In this document: positions 1-9,868 of the stretch, in pieces
Numbering within the stretch: the stretch's first letter is position 1
How the letters are laid out: the number at the start of each line of letters is the position of its first letter
NCBI RefSeq assembly: GCF_002072955.1
Contig: NZ_LPUF01000002.1
Coordinates: forward strand, 186,001 to 250,000
Source of the DNA: Methyloprofundus sedimenti
GTDB taxonomy: Bacteria; Pseudomonadota; Gammaproteobacteria; Methylococcales; Methylomonadaceae
Reading direction: 5' to 3'
Length of the DNA: 64,000 nt
The notes under the pieces: generated by a model
Told to the model about the DNA's origin: nothing
The model's input: only the letters and a program-made list of their open reading frames with translations
Databases searched by the model: none
Program-made: the position numbers and the translations under genes

Positions 1-452
1 AATAGAACTGACTTTATTAATTTTTGTCTTAGACTCTCTACAATAAGGACTTTTTAAAAAAAATCAAATAATCAGTCTGCCATTGTATTCAGCCAGCTGT
101 ATTTGTCACCTTTAATATTAGTAACCTTTCCCCGGTAAATTTGTTTTTTTGTGCTATTTCAGTATCACATCAATTTATCTAAAATATCTGGTCTGACTTT
201 CAAAAAGCAGAGGTTTGCGCTACAAATCATTGAAAATATACTATCGTCCTGTGGTAATATCATGACTATTTAAATCTCGGTTTATCTTAGGCAAAAAACA
301 GCAAGCACATATACACTTTACTTTATGCTCTCTTGCCTGCAACAGACAGATACCGAACGTTTTTTTCAGAGCACCAGCCACAATGATAGACCAAAAATCT
401 TTGTTTTTTCCTGGCGTAAACGGATTGCCTGACTCATTCTCTAGATAACATA
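1..452. other. Upstream region without a recognised gene
   Basis: AT-rich leader before dsbD. I see no convincing gene. The only short ORFs (for example a 35-codon one at 325-432) have no recognisable product. The dsbD promoter presumably lies here, but no clear -35/-10 pair stood out. Confidence 0.4.
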
Positions 453-2690
453 ATGCACTATTTGAAATTTACTTTTGCCTGCTTTTTTATTCTTGTTAGC
501 CACTGGGCCTATGCCATTGATCCAGATCAGTTATTGCCGCCTGATCAAGCGTTTAAAGTCTCCGCTACAGCAACAGAGGACGGCAACGTAAAGATTTCCT
601 GGTTAATTGCCGATGGATATTATTTGTATCGCAAGAAAATTTCCTTTGCCTCAAAAACCAATTCGATAATTATTGAGCAAGCTGATTTACCAGCCGGTGA
701 AATGAAAAAAGATCCAAATTTTGGTGATATGGAAATTTATCGCCATTCTATAGAAAGTCTTTTAACACTAAAACGCCCTGCTACTGCTGTACCGTTTTCT
801 GTATTAATCAAACACCAGGGCTGTTCAGATTTGGGGCTTTGTTATCCACCGCAAAGTACCATTATAGATGTTCATTTGCCTGCTATAGATACACCACAGG
901 GTAGCGGTTCATTTAATCCCTTAGATCAGTTAAGTAAGGGGCTGAATCTAGGCCTTCAGCTATTTTCTGATAAATTATTGCCTGCTGATGAAGCTTTTCA
1001 ATTTTTAGCCACAGTCAAAGATGGTCAAACATTAAATCTACAATGGCGCATAGCTGATGGCTACTATCTGTATCGGGAAAAATTTGCACTACAGTTATCA
1101 GGAGCCACTGATACGCAGATACTAAGTTATGAGATTCCTCACGGAAAAGCTAAATATGATGAAGCTTTTGGTAATGTAGAAATTTTGCATGATACTTTAA
1201 GTGTTAATGTGTCCCTTGCCCGCAGCAATCCCGACGCACACGAAATAACGCTTATTGCCAAGTTTCAAGGCTGTGCGGAGCGCGGGGTTTGTTATCCGCC
1301 GATGGAGCAGACAGTTAATTTACTCTTACCTGCTGTTTCAACTGCGGCAATCTCTATGCCTTCTGGTACAGTTAATAATAAACCCGCTTCTGAGCAAGAC
1401 CTTATCGTTGAATCTTTACAACAGGATTCTTTCTTCCTGACCTTATTAAGCTTTTTAGGCTTTGGTTTATTATTAGCCTTTACTCCCTGTGTGTTTCCGA
1501 TGATTCCCATTTTATCGGGAATTATTGTCGGCCAAGGCAAGGATATTACTAACCGCAAGGCTTTTTTCCTGTCTTTTAGTTTTGTCCTTGCTTCAGCAAT
1601 TACCTATACTGTTTTTGGGGTGCTTGCGGCTTTATTTGGCAGTAATCTCCAGGCTACTTTTCAGGCACCCTGGGTGATTTATCTGTTCAGTGGTATTTTT
1701 ATCATTTTATCCTTGTCGATGTTTGATTTTTATCATCTGGAACTGCCAAAATCCTTACAATCTCGTTTGCACAATGCCAGTAACAAGCACCGTGATGGAT
1801 CTTTTATCGGTGCGGCTTTAATGGGTGTCTTTTCTTCGCTGATTGTCGGCCCTTGTGTGGCTGCACCGCTGGCAGCCGCACTGATGTATATTGGTCAGAC
1901 AGGAGATCTCATTCTGGGCGGCTCTGCTTTATTTGTTATGGGCTTCGGCATGGGTATTCCACTACTGATTATTGGTACTTCGGCGGGTAGCTTATTACCC
2001 AAGGCGGGACACTGGCTTAATACCAGTAAATCAGTATTTGGGGTTATTATGCTGGCTGTCGCCGTGTGGATGTTAGAGCGTGTAATAGCATCTGAAATCA
2101 TCATGTTATTGTGGGCAATGCTGTGCATTATTCCAGCTATTTACCTGCGTGTATTAGATCCTTTACAGGAAGTAGATAGCGGATGGCATAAGCTATGGAA
2201 GGGGTTAGGTGTTATTTTATTTGCTTATGGTTTACTGATTTTAATCGGCTTAAGTGCAGGCAGTAGTAATCCTTTGCAACCGTTAAAGGGCCTCTCATCA
2301 AGTTCGTCTGGTCAACAACAGGAAGCGCCGTTAGCGTTTAAAAGAATAAATTCTTTAGCAGAATTAAACCAGGAGTTGCAGGCCGCAAGCGCTCAGGGAA
2401 AATGGGTGATGCTGGATTTTTATGCTGACTGGTGTATTAGCTGTAAAGAGATGGAAGCCTATACTTTAAGCAAACCTGAAGTCAAGCAGGCACTGTCTGG
2501 TTTTGTTATCTTGCAGGCTGATGTAACTGAAAATAACGAACAGGATAAAGCTTTATTGAAAGCCTTTAATTTAATCGGCCCCCCCGCAATTTTGTTTTTC
2601 AATCTTAATCAGCAAGAACAATTCGATGCGCGAGTGATTGGTTATCAAAAGGCGGAAAGCTTTTTGCAAAATTTGTCACAGCTTAAATAA
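453..2690 (+). CDS. dsbD: Thiol:disulfide interchange protein DsbD with tandem N-terminal domains
   Basis: Inner-membrane protein that carries electrons from cytoplasmic thioredoxin to periplasmic thiol proteins. A signal peptide covers about residues 1-21. Two homologous DsbD-alpha domains follow, roughly 22-148 and 172-292. Each has the DGYYLYR motif and a Cys pair in a CxxxxxCYPP context (C124/C130 and C274/C280). The transmembrane core (about 325-610) has FTPC and GPC cysteines, and a C-terminal thioredoxin fold has DWCISCK (C661, C664). At 745 residues it is about 180 longer than typical DsbD, which the second alpha domain explains. The TlpA-like gene follows 11 bp downstream, suggesting one operon for periplasmic thiol reduction, perhaps for cytochrome c maturation. 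Confidence 0.93.
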   Translation: MHYLKFTFACFFILVSHWAYAIDPDQLLPPDQAFKVSATATEDGNVKISWLIADGYYLYRKKISFASKTNSIIIEQADLPAGEMKKDPNFGDMEIYRHSIESLLTLKRPATAVPFSVLIKHQGCSDLGLCYPPQSTIIDVHLPAIDTPQGSGSFNPLDQLSKGLNLGLQLFSDKLLPADEAFQFLATVKDGQTLNLQWRIADGYYLYREKFALQLSGATDTQILSYEIPHGKAKYDEAFGNVEILHDTLSVNVSLARSNPDAHEITLIAKFQGCAERGVCYPPMEQTVNLLLPAVSTAAISMPSGTVNNKPASEQDLIVESLQQDSFFLTLLSFLGFGLLLAFTPCVFPMIPILSGIIVGQGKDITNRKAFFLSFSFVLASAITYTVFGVLAALFGSNLQATFQAPWVIYLFSGIFIILSLSMFDFYHLELPKSLQSRLHNASNKHRDGSFIGAALMGVFSSLIVGPCVAAPLAAALMYIGQTGDLILGGSALFVMGFGMGIPLLIIGTSAGSLLPKAGHWLNTSKSVFGVIMLAVAVWMLERVIASEIIMLLWAMLCIIPAIYLRVLDPLQEVDSGWHKLWKGLGVILFAYGLLILIGLSAGSSNPLQPLKGLSSSSSGQQQEAPLAFKRINSLAELNQELQAASAQGKWVMLDFYADWCISCKEMEAYTLSKPEVKQALSGFVILQADVTENNEQDKALLKAFNLIGPPAILFFNLNQQEQFDARVIGYQKAESFLQNLSQLK

Positions 2691-2701
2691 TACTCATACA
2701 C

Positions 2702-3229
2702 ATGCCTAAACAATTTATTGCTTTAATATTTTTTGTCCTCTTGCTGGTTAGCTCATTGTTTGCCTGGCATACTAGCCAGAAACCTTCCCAGACTCAGCAA
2801 GCTTTTGCATTGGCTGAGTTTTCCCTGCCCGATCTTGCTGGCACTATTCACTCTATTTCAGAGTGGCATGGAAAAATTTTAATTATTAATTTCTGGGCTA
2901 CCTGGTGTCCTCCTTGCCTGAAAGAAATTCCTGAACTTATTCAGCTACAAGCAGAATATTCGAGCCAGAATGTTCAATTTATTGGCATAGCAATTGATGA
3001 ACCCGGTTTAGTTGAAGACTACTTAAGCTTTACTGATATAAATTATCCTGTCCTGATTGCCGAGTCAGACGGGGGGGGGCTATCTCAAAAACTAGGTAAT
3101 ACTGTAAACGCCATTCCCTTTACCGCTATAGTAAACCAGCAGAAACAAGTTATTTTTCATCACCCTGGCGAGCTATCCAAGCAACGCTTACGAGAGCTGA
3201 TTGAGCCATTATTAAGTGCGAACCAGTAA
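2702..3229 (+). CDS. TlpA/ResA-like periplasmic thioredoxin
   Basis: An N-terminal hydrophobic segment (about residues 5-22) anchors or exports a thioredoxin domain with an NFWATWCPPCLKE active site. CPPC is typical of TlpA/ResA-type reductases that keep apocytochrome or other periplasmic cysteines reduced. A conserved cis-proline region (AIPFTAIV) is visible near the C-terminus. It sits just behind dsbD, its likely electron donor (inference). A run of nine G residues at 3071-3079 codes three glycines and is a potential slippage site. The exact partner (cytochrome c, copper site or other) cannot be told from the sequence. Confidence 0.85.
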   Translation: MPKQFIALIFFVLLLVSSLFAWHTSQKPSQTQQAFALAEFSLPDLAGTIHSISEWHGKILIINFWATWCPPCLKEIPELIQLQAEYSSQNVQFIGIAIDEPGLVEDYLSFTDINYPVLIAESDGGGLSQKLGNTVNAIPFTAIVNQQKQVIFHHPGELSKQRLRELIEPLLSANQ

Positions 3230-3371
3230 CCTCATTACACAGTTAAGTAGTAAAAAAACAGCGAGTTTTGTCGCGAACTGTTGCTAAAAAACATATATCT
3301 GGACAAAACCATTCAAATTAGGGAAAATTAACACTTTCTTACGTAAAATAATAAAAACACAGCGTAACAGA

Positions 3372-3818
3372 ATGGCAAAAATCACAATTCTTAATGGCCC
3401 TAATCTCAACTTGCTTGGTGTTCGGGAGCCAGGTCATTATGGCAATAAAACTCTGGCTGACATTCAAAAAAGTACTGAAACACTCGCTACTCAATCTGGC
3501 CATAGTTTAAATTTTTATCAAAACAATGCAGAACACGAGATTGTTGAACTTATTCACCAGGCTTTTGCTGAGCAAGTTGATTTTATTATAATTAATCCTG
3601 CTGCATTTACCCATACCAGCGTCGCAATTCGCGATGCTTTATTAGCAACAAAAATTCCTTTTATAGAAGTCCATCTGTCCAATGTTCACGCGCGCGAGTC
3701 GTTTCGCAAACACTCCTATTTCTCTGATATTGCAGAGGGCGTTATTTGTGGACTTGGTGCAACTGGATACGAACTAGCCTTACAGGCTGCCCATCAGATA
3801 CTACTCGAGAGAAAATAA
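3372..3818 (+). CDS. aroQ: 3-dehydroquinate dehydratase, type II
   Basis: Third step of the shikimate pathway: 3-dehydroquinate to 3-dehydroshikimate. The 148-residue length is normal for the dodecameric type II enzyme. Family landmarks are [19 protein letters not shown] at the N-terminus, with the catalytic Tyr, the [13 protein letters not shown] segment, [17 protein letters not shown] and [14 protein letters not shown]. It is followed 3 bp later by accB, and aroQ-accB-accC is a classic gammaproteobacterial operon. Confidence 0.97.
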   Translation: MAKITILNGPNLNLLGVREPGHYGNKTLADIQKSTETLATQSGHSLNFYQNNAEHEIVELIHQAFAEQVDFIIINPAAFTHTSVAIRDALLATKIPFIEVHLSNVHARESFRKHSYFSDIAEGVICGLGATGYELALQAAHQILLERK

Positions 3819-3821
3819 ATC

Positions 3822-4262
3822 GTGGATATTAGAAAAATTAAAAAACTGATCGAAATTATTGAAGAATCTGACATCGCTGAAATTGAAATTACGGAAGGCG
3901 AAGAGTCTGTGCGTATTAATCGTTACTCATCACGTTCCGCACCTGTTGCATATGCAACTGCCCCACCTGCTTCAGTAGCTGCTGCAGCAGCTCCGGCGAT
4001 AGCTGAATCTGCAACGGTTGAACCCTCAGGTCATGTCGTTAAATCACCCATGGTAGGTACATTCTATCGTTCAGCGTCTCCAGGCTCGGCACCTTTTGTA
4101 GAATTAGGCAAGTCCGTTAAAGCAGGCGATACACTTTGCATTATTGAAGCAATGAAAATTCTTAACCAAATTGAGTCGGATAAGAGTGGCGTTATCAAGC
4201 AAATATTAATCGAAGATGCACAAGCGGTCGAATATGATCAAGCACTATTCATCATAGAATAA
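3822..4262 (+). CDS. accB: Biotin carboxyl carrier protein of acetyl-CoA carboxylase
   Basis: Carries biotin for acetyl-CoA carboxylase, the first committed step of fatty acid synthesis. The start is GTG at 3822, three bases after the aroQ stop. An N-terminal helix ([16 protein letters not shown]) leads into an Ala/Pro-rich linker at about residues 42-66. The C-terminal biotinyl domain carries the EAMKILNQI motif with the biotinylated lysine. Length 146 is typical. accC follows after 16 bp. Confidence 0.97.
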   Translation: MDIRKIKKLIEIIEESDIAEIEITEGEESVRINRYSSRSAPVAYATAPPASVAAAAAPAIAESATVEPSGHVVKSPMVGTFYRSASPGSAPFVELGKSVKAGDTLCIIEAMKILNQIESDKSGVIKQILIEDAQAVEYDQALFIIE

Positions 4263-4278
4263 TAACGAGGAAAAAAAT

Positions 4279-5622
4279 ATGTTCGATAAACTTGTTATTG
4301 CTAATCGTGGTGAAATTGCTCTGCGTATTTTACGCGCCTGTCGCGAGTTAGATATTAAAACCGTGGCTGTTTATTCCAGTCCGGATCGTGATTTAAAACA
4401 TGTTCGCCTGGCTGATGAAGCTATTTGTATTGGCCCCGCTGCCTCTATAGATAGTTATCTGAATATCCCTGCCATTATTAGCGCAGCAGAAGTAACAGAT
4501 GCAGAAGCGATTCACCCCGGTTATGGATTTTTAGCAGAAAGTGCTGAATTTTCTGAAAAAGTCAAACAAAGCGGTTTTATCTTTGTCGGCCCTGAAGCGG
4601 AAACCATTCGTATCATGGGCGATAAAATCCAGGCAAAAAAAGCGATGATCGCGTCTGGAATCCCCTGCGTACCAGGCAATGGCGAACCATTAGGTGATGA
4701 TAATGCAACCAATTTGAAGATGGCACAGGAAATTGGCTATCCGATTATCATTAAAGCAGCTGGCGGTGGTGGTGGCCGTGGTATGCGTACAGTGCATACC
4801 GAAGGTGCATTAATCAGCTCAATCGCCTTAACCAAATCAGAAGCCGGTCAATTTTTTGGCAATGCCACGGTCTACATGGAAAAATTCCTTGAAGACCCGC
4901 GTCATATTGAAATTCAGGTTCTTTCTGATGCACATGGCAATGCAATCCATTTAGGTGAGCGCGATTGCTCTATGCAACGTCGCCATCAAAAAGTAGTTGA
5001 AGAAGCGCCAGCACCTGGTATTACCGAGGAACAACGAAAGTTTATTGGCGAACGCTGTGCGCAAGCCTGTGTGGATATGGGCTATTTAGGTGCGGGAACC
5101 TTTGAATTTTTATACGAAAAAGGTGAGTTTTTCTTTATTGAAATGAATACCCGTATACAGGTTGAGCACCCTGTAACAGAAATGGTTACGGGTATTGATA
5201 TAGTCAAAGAGCAAATACGCATTGCTGCCGGAGAGCCCCTTTCTTATACTCAGGATGATGTCGTTATACGAGGTCATGCGATTGAGTGCCGCTTAAATGC
5301 TGAAGACCCGGCAACCTTTATGCCTTGCCCGGGTACCATTGATGTTTTCCATATGCCGGGCGGCCCGGGAATTCGCTGTGAGACTCATATCTATAACGGC
5401 TATAAAGTACCCCCGTTTTATGATTCGATGATAGGTAAATTGATTGCGCATGGAGAAGATAGAAACAGCGCTATTGCACGCATGAAAACAGCGTTAAGTG
5501 AAATGGTCATAGATGGCATTAAAACCAATATTCCCTTGCAAATAGACATCATGGCGGACAGTGCTTTTGCGCTTGGCAGTCAGAATATCCATTATTTAGA
5601 AAAGAAACTAGGTATGAGTTAA
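4279..5622 (+). CDS. accC: Acetyl-CoA carboxylase, biotin carboxylase subunit
   Basis: ATP-dependent carboxylation of the biotin on AccB. The 447-residue protein matches the family length. It has the N-terminal [14 protein letters not shown] motif, the ATP-grasp glycine loop ([12 protein letters not shown]), the [15 protein letters not shown] segment and the [14 protein letters not shown] catalytic/ATP-binding motif. A GAGG Shine-Dalgarno lies just upstream of the ATG. Last gene of aroQ-accB-accC. Confidence 0.98.
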   Translation: MFDKLVIANRGEIALRILRACRELDIKTVAVYSSPDRDLKHVRLADEAICIGPAASIDSYLNIPAIISAAEVTDAEAIHPGYGFLAESAEFSEKVKQSGFIFVGPEAETIRIMGDKIQAKKAMIASGIPCVPGNGEPLGDDNATNLKMAQEIGYPIIIKAAGGGGGRGMRTVHTEGALISSIALTKSEAGQFFGNATVYMEKFLEDPRHIEIQVLSDAHGNAIHLGERDCSMQRRHQKVVEEAPAPGITEEQRKFIGERCAQACVDMGYLGAGTFEFLYEKGEFFFIEMNTRIQVEHPVTEMVTGIDIVKEQIRIAAGEPLSYTQDDVVIRGHAIECRLNAEDPATFMPCPGTIDVFHMPGGPGIRCETHIYNGYKVPPFYDSMIGKLIAHGEDRNSAIARMKTALSEMVIDGIKTNIPLQIDIMADSAFALGSQNIHYLEKKLGMS

Positions 5623-5673
5623 CACGATATAGTGCGGATCTTAGTTTGCTTTTTGAACTATTTCGGCAGGCAG

Positions 5674-5717
5674 GTTGGGTTAGGCTTTTTTGCGCAGCAA
5701 TAAAAACCTAACTCAAC
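5674..5717. repeat. Inverted repeat between accC and prmA
   Basis: The arms GTTGGGTTAGG (5674-5684) and CCTAACTCAAC (5707-5717) pair with one mismatch around a 22-base loop. It lies 52 bp after accC and could act as a transcript-end hairpin, although no clean T-run follows. The GGTTGGGTTAG core resembles palindromic extragenic repeats common in bacterial genomes; copy number cannot be judged from this window. Confidence 0.45.
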
Positions 5718-5830
5718 ACTGCACTAAGCTCAGCAATTAATTTGAATCAACAGATCAGTTTTTAGCCTACACTAATCAACGCACCGTATAGGTTAAAACC
5801 CACCTCCCATCTAACCCCAATCCTTTTATT

Positions 5831-6709
5831 ATGGCCTGGCATCAAATTTCCGTGGTGAGCAACGACACCTCAGCTGCTGATATTTCCAATTTTCTTAGCG
5901 AACTAGGCGCTGTTTCAGTGACATTTATGAGCGCCGCAGCCAAACCTGTTTATGAACCTGGTATAGGCGAAACCAAGATTTGGGAGCAAACACAAACCAT
6001 CGCTCTATTTGAACTTGATGCGTCTCCTGAAATTATCAAGACTCTGCTTTTCCAGCAGTTTCCAGAAAATATCATGCACGACTGGTATGCAGAAATCTTG
6101 CAAGATCAAATCTGGGAACGCGCATGGATGGAGCACTTCCAGCCTATACAATTTGGCGAACGCCTATGGATATACCCTTCAGGCCAGGAGCAGTCTAAGC
6201 CTGGCACTGTAAGTTTGATACTGGACCCAGGTCTCGCCTTTGGCTCGGGCACTCATCCAACAACTGCACTCTGTTTAGAGTGGCTGGCAAATCACGATGT
6301 TACAGGAAAAACGGTCATCGATTTTGGTTGTGGTTCTGGCATTCTTGCAGTTGCTGCTGTATTACTCGGCGCTAAAGAAGCACACGCAATTGATATAGAT
6401 CCACAGGCGCTTACTGCGACACAGGATAATGCACAGAAAAATCAGGTCGCATCAAAAATAAAAACTTACTTACCCGAAGAATTCACTCATTTTGAAGCTG
6501 ATTTAGTATTAGCAAATATTCTAGCTAAGCCACTAATTGAACTATCTGAGAATATTGGTAGTTTAGTGCAAACTCAAGGACAGCTGGTTTTATCTGGCAT
6601 ACTCAAAGAACAGGCTGATTCTGTTAGCACTTGCTATCAGGAGAAATTCAATATGAATACCGCTACTATCCAGGATGATTGGTGCCGCCTGGATGGCTTA
6701 AAAATATAA
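5831..6709 (+). CDS. prmA: Ribosomal protein L11 methyltransferase
   Basis: SAM-dependent trimethylation of ribosomal protein L11. The 292-residue length is normal. An N-terminal substrate-recognition domain precedes the methyltransferase fold, which has LDPGLAFGSGTHPTT, the SAM motif VIDFGCGSGILAVAA, the acidic loop IDIDPQAL, and LVLANILAKPL carrying the NILA motif. The next gene starts 4 bp after the stop, so the two are probably co-transcribed. Confidence 0.96.
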   Translation: MAWHQISVVSNDTSAADISNFLSELGAVSVTFMSAAAKPVYEPGIGETKIWEQTQTIALFELDASPEIIKTLLFQQFPENIMHDWYAEILQDQIWERAWMEHFQPIQFGERLWIYPSGQEQSKPGTVSLILDPGLAFGSGTHPTTALCLEWLANHDVTGKTVIDFGCGSGILAVAAVLLGAKEAHAIDIDPQALTATQDNAQKNQVASKIKTYLPEEFTHFEADLVLANILAKPLIELSENIGSLVQTQGQLVLSGILKEQADSVSTCYQEKFNMNTATIQDDWCRLDGLKI

Positions 6710-6713
6710 ACTG

Positions 6714-7463
6714 ATGTACAACATTCTTTGCCCAAATTGTAACCATTCTCAACAAATTAGCCTTAAACAGCTTAAAAAAAAACGCAACAACGTTACTTGT
6801 AGCGCATGTAAACTACAATTTAATGCACGTACAATACTCAACAGCCAAGCGTCTCAATCTCAAAAGCAGGAAGCGCTCGTATCGGAAGTACAAATACCAG
6901 AAATTTCAACATTAATTAAAGCTCGTTCACAAGCCATTGAAGAACCTGAAGCGATAGACGATCCCGTTATTGAGACATATTCCTGGCAACAAAAAAAGCC
7001 TGCGTATCATTCGCAACGATGGCTAGCCGGGGTTATTTTGGGACTTTTTTTATTAGCTTTTCAAGTTTATTACTTTAAAGGCTACTCTCTGAGTCAAAAC
7101 CCACAAATAAGGCCCTGGATAAATATTTTTAGCACAAAACTCAATTACCCCCTGCCTGTTTATCGTAATTTGGCCGAATTTAGCACCATAGGTAGTAAAT
7201 TAAAACTCGTTAGTCCCGGTAACTACCAGGTACAAATTAGCTTTATTAACCATGCTGATTTTGCTCAGCGTTTGCCAGATATCCTAGTCTCTTTGCATAA
7301 CTTACACGGCGGCCTATTCGCACGAAGAATATTCACCCCCGAGGAATATTTAAGCAATGAAAATACGCCAGAGATCATTGAAAGCTCAGCGAATGCTAAT
7401 ATTGATTTCTTTATTACCGTACCTGATCAGGAAATTGGCGGCTATAGTATAGAATTAAAATAA
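6714..7463 (+). CDS. Zinc-ribbon membrane protein with DUF3426-type C-terminal region
   Basis: Starts with an MJ0042-type zinc ribbon: two CPNC/CSAC pairs within the first 35 residues. A charged linker and one transmembrane helix follow (about 103-121), then a C-terminal extracytoplasmic domain. This order is that of DUF3426 zinc-ribbon proteins often found next to prmA in gammaproteobacteria. The function of the family is unknown to me. Tight coupling to prmA (4 bp gap) is the only contextual hint. Confidence 0.78.
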   Translation: MYNILCPNCNHSQQISLKQLKKKRNNVTCSACKLQFNARTILNSQASQSQKQEALVSEVQIPEISTLIKARSQAIEEPEAIDDPVIETYSWQQKKPAYHSQRWLAGVILGLFLLAFQVYYFKGYSLSQNPQIRPWINIFSTKLNYPLPVYRNLAEFSTIGSKLKLVSPGNYQVQISFINHADFAQRLPDILVSLHNLHGGLFARRIFTPEEYLSNENTPEIIESSANANIDFFITVPDQEIGGYSIELK

Positions 7464-7602
7464 AGGCCGTAACCTTTGTCCTGCATTTTAGTCGTTATGT
7501 ATAAGGCTAAAGCCCACCGCACTTCTGAAACTAATTCCAACCTGCATTGTTTAGTTGGTTATAATATTTTATTAATATCCTTATTGCATAAAAAACACCC
7601 CT

Positions 7603-8799
7603 ATGGCTCACCCAGAACTATTTCTCAAGAAAAACGAAGATAAACGCTTACGCAAAGGGCACCTGTGGGTGTTCAGTAATGAAGTTGACACCGAACGCAG
7701 CCCTTTGAATCAATTTAACCCTGGCGACACAGTTCAAGTTGTCGCCAGTGATGGTCAGATCATGGGTAGCGCCTATATAAATCCAGGCACGCTTGTTTGC
7801 GCCCGATTATTATCCAGAAAACCAGCGGCGAAGTTAGGTTCAAAAATGTTTACAACTCGTATCGCCCGAGCTCTGGCTTTACGCGAACGCTTTTATAGCA
7901 AGCCATATTACCGGCTTATTTTTGGCGAAAGTGATGGCTTGCCCGGCCTGGTTATCGATCGCTTTGCTGATGTTTTATCGGTACAAATAACAACTGCAGG
8001 CATAGAACGTCAAAAAGAACCTCTTTTAGACGTTTTAGTAGAATTACTAAAACCAAGTGCCATTTTGCTTAAAAATGACAACCCGCAAAGAGAATTAGAA
8101 GGCTTATCAACCGAATCCATCTGTGCTTACGGAAAATTACCCGAGCAGTTAATTATTGAAGAAAATAACGCTCAGTTCAAAATTGATATTTTAGAAGGCC
8201 AGAAAACCGGCTGGTTTTATGATCACCGTAGCAGCCGTGCTGAATTAGCCAAATTAGCTAAAGACAGGACTGTCCTGGATTTATTTTCCTATGCCGGAGG
8301 CTGGGGAATACCTGCTGCATTAAACCATGCGCGGCAGGTAACATGTGTCGATGCGTCAGCCAGCGCAATCGCTTTAGCAGAACAAAATGCACACTTAAAT
8401 CAAGTGAGCGACACTATGCAGTTTATTCAAAGTGATGTCTTTGACTATCTAAAACAGGCTAGGCTGGACAAAAAGCGTTTTGATATTGTTATATTGGACC
8501 CGCCTGCTTTAATCAAACGTAAGAAGGATTTTAAATCAGGTTATGAAGCGTATCGCAGGCTCAACCACCTAGCCCTGCAAGTTTTGGAAAAAGACGGTAT
8601 TTTAGTCTCTGCTTCTTGCTCTTACCATTTGAGCAAAGCTAATTTACACGAGATTTTGCGTTCTTCATCCCGCCATATTGATAGAAATCTAAGCTTTGTC
8701 GCAACCGGAGGCCAATCACCTGATCACCCGGTTCACCCCGCAATACCTGAAACAGAATATTTAAAAACCTTTTTTTGCACGGTTTCTGAAAGCCTGTAA
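7603..8799 (+). CDS. rlmI: 23S rRNA (cytosine-C5) methyltransferase, RlmI-type
   Basis: Class I SAM-dependent RNA methyltransferase expected to make m5C1962 in 23S rRNA. An N-terminal PUA domain occupies about residues 1-80 (KKNEDKRLRKGHLWVFSNE). The catalytic domain has the SAM motif VLDLFSYAGGWG, the DPP motif (ILDPPALIKRKKDF) and SASCSYH with the catalytic cysteine. Length 398 fits RlmI. It has its own upstream region (7464-7602) with a plausible TATAAT-like box near 7560 and ends in a strong terminator. Confidence 0.9.
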   Translation: MAHPELFLKKNEDKRLRKGHLWVFSNEVDTERSPLNQFNPGDTVQVVASDGQIMGSAYINPGTLVCARLLSRKPAAKLGSKMFTTRIARALALRERFYSKPYYRLIFGESDGLPGLVIDRFADVLSVQITTAGIERQKEPLLDVLVELLKPSAILLKNDNPQRELEGLSTESICAYGKLPEQLIIEENNAQFKIDILEGQKTGWFYDHRSSRAELAKLAKDRTVLDLFSYAGGWGIPAALNHARQVTCVDASASAIALAEQNAHLNQVSDTMQFIQSDVFDYLKQARLDKKRFDIVILDPPALIKRKKDFKSGYEAYRRLNHLALQVLEKDGILVSASCSYHLSKANLHEILRSSSRHIDRNLSFVATGGQSPDHPVHPAIPETEYLKTFFCTVSESL

Positions 8800-8803
8800 A
8801 CAC

Positions 8804-8835
8804 AAAAAAGGCGACTTGTGCTGAGTCGCCTTTTT
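8804..8835. terminator. Bidirectional rho-independent terminator after rlmI
   Basis: GGCGACT and AGTCGCC pair around a 7-base loop, flanked by an A-run on the left and a T-run on the right. It lies 4 bp after the rlmI stop and faces the convergent pirin gene, so it can end transcripts from both sides. Confidence 0.9.
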
Positions 8836-8977
8836 CTTGATAATCAAATAATCCTGGAAACCGCAGTTGAGCACGAAATCCGGGGCACTTTAATCTGCAC
8901 GTAGAAACCCACCTGGGTTTATTCTGCCTAATATCCAATTCTTGCCACTTGCTTTCAATTGATTTGCTCTTGTAAAC

Positions 8978-9823
8978 TCACAAAAAAGTATTGTTTTTAA
9001 AATCATCAAAGGCTTGTAATACTTCAGCTTTGGTATTCATCACAAACGGGCCACCGCGTGCTACCGGTTCATTTAATGGCTGTGCGGCCAATAATAGAAA
9101 TCGCGTGGTTTTATTTGCTTTAGCTCTTACCTGCTCACCTTCCCGTAACACACCCATTTTTCGACGGCTGATTGCACGCATGGATTCACCTACCGTTAAT
9201 TCACCATCAATAATATAAATAAAAACATTATCTTCTCTGTTGACGGTTTGCTCAAATAGCTGATTTTCAGGTAAAGTTACATCCATATAAAGAGGGTTAA
9301 CCCAATGATTAATCACTGGTCCTGTAGTGCCCTGATTTGTAGTGCCTGCAATCACACGTATTTCAGTGCCATTGGCTAATCGCTCTACGGCAATTTGAGC
9401 AGCAGTAAATTCTTGATAAGCAGGGGCTTGCATTTTTTGTTTAGCCGGTAGATTGATCCATAGTTGAAAACCCTGCAATAACCCATCTTCTTGTTCCGGC
9501 ATTTCAGAATGAATAATGCCCTTGCCTGCAGTCATCCATTGCACCCCTCCTGTTTCGATCACCCCTTCATGGCCTGCGCTGTCTTTATGGCGCATCCGCC
9601 CTGCTAATAAATAGGTGACAGTTTCAAAGCCACGATGTGGGTGATCAGGAAACCCGCCAATATAATCATTCGCCTGCTCCGATTCAAAGGCATCAAATAA
9701 TAAAAAAGGATCCAGCATATTCAGCTCTGGCGAGCCGATAATGCGCGTCATTTTTACACCATCACCATCGCTGGTAGCGATACCTGACGTTAAGGTTTGT
9801 AATTCTCGAATATTAGTACTCAT
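8978..9823 (-). CDS. Pirin family protein
   Basis: Bicupin metal-binding protein of the pirin/YhhW (quercetin dioxygenase-like) family. The N-terminal cupin shows FPDHPHRGFETVTYLL and the HKDS/GGVQWMTAGKGIIHSE region, whose His and Glu residues bind the metal; a C-terminal cupin follows. An ATG at 9823 with AAAGGTG upstream is preferred over the GTG 9 bp earlier. Located with an FMN reductase and DoxX under a divergent LysR regulator, a common bacterial set linked to electrophile or quinone stress. The physiological substrate is not known. Confidence 0.9.
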   Translation of the reverse strand: MSTNIRELQTLTSGIATSDGDGVKMTRIIGSPELNMLDPFLLFDAFESEQANDYIGGFPDHPHRGFETVTYLLAGRMRHKDSAGHEGVIETGGVQWMTAGKGIIHSEMPEQEDGLLQGFQLWINLPAKQKMQAPAYQEFTAAQIAVERLANGTEIRVIAGTTNQGTTGPVINHWVNPLYMDVTLPENQLFEQTVNREDNVFIYIIDGELTVGESMRAISRRKMGVLREGEQVRAKANKTTRFLLLAAQPLNEPVARGGPFVMNTKAEVLQAFDDFKNNTFL

Positions 9824-9868
9824 GATAATCACCTTTGAATAGTCTTAAACAAGCTTTGTACTCGGCGC

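Noticed and set aside
325-432. 35-codon ORF upstream of dsbD
   Set aside because: No Shine-Dalgarno, no recognisable product, frame overlaps other short ORFs; likely chance.
8639-8938. 99-residue minus-strand ORF over the rlmI end
   Set aside because: Antisense to a clear gene and covers the terminator; no family features.
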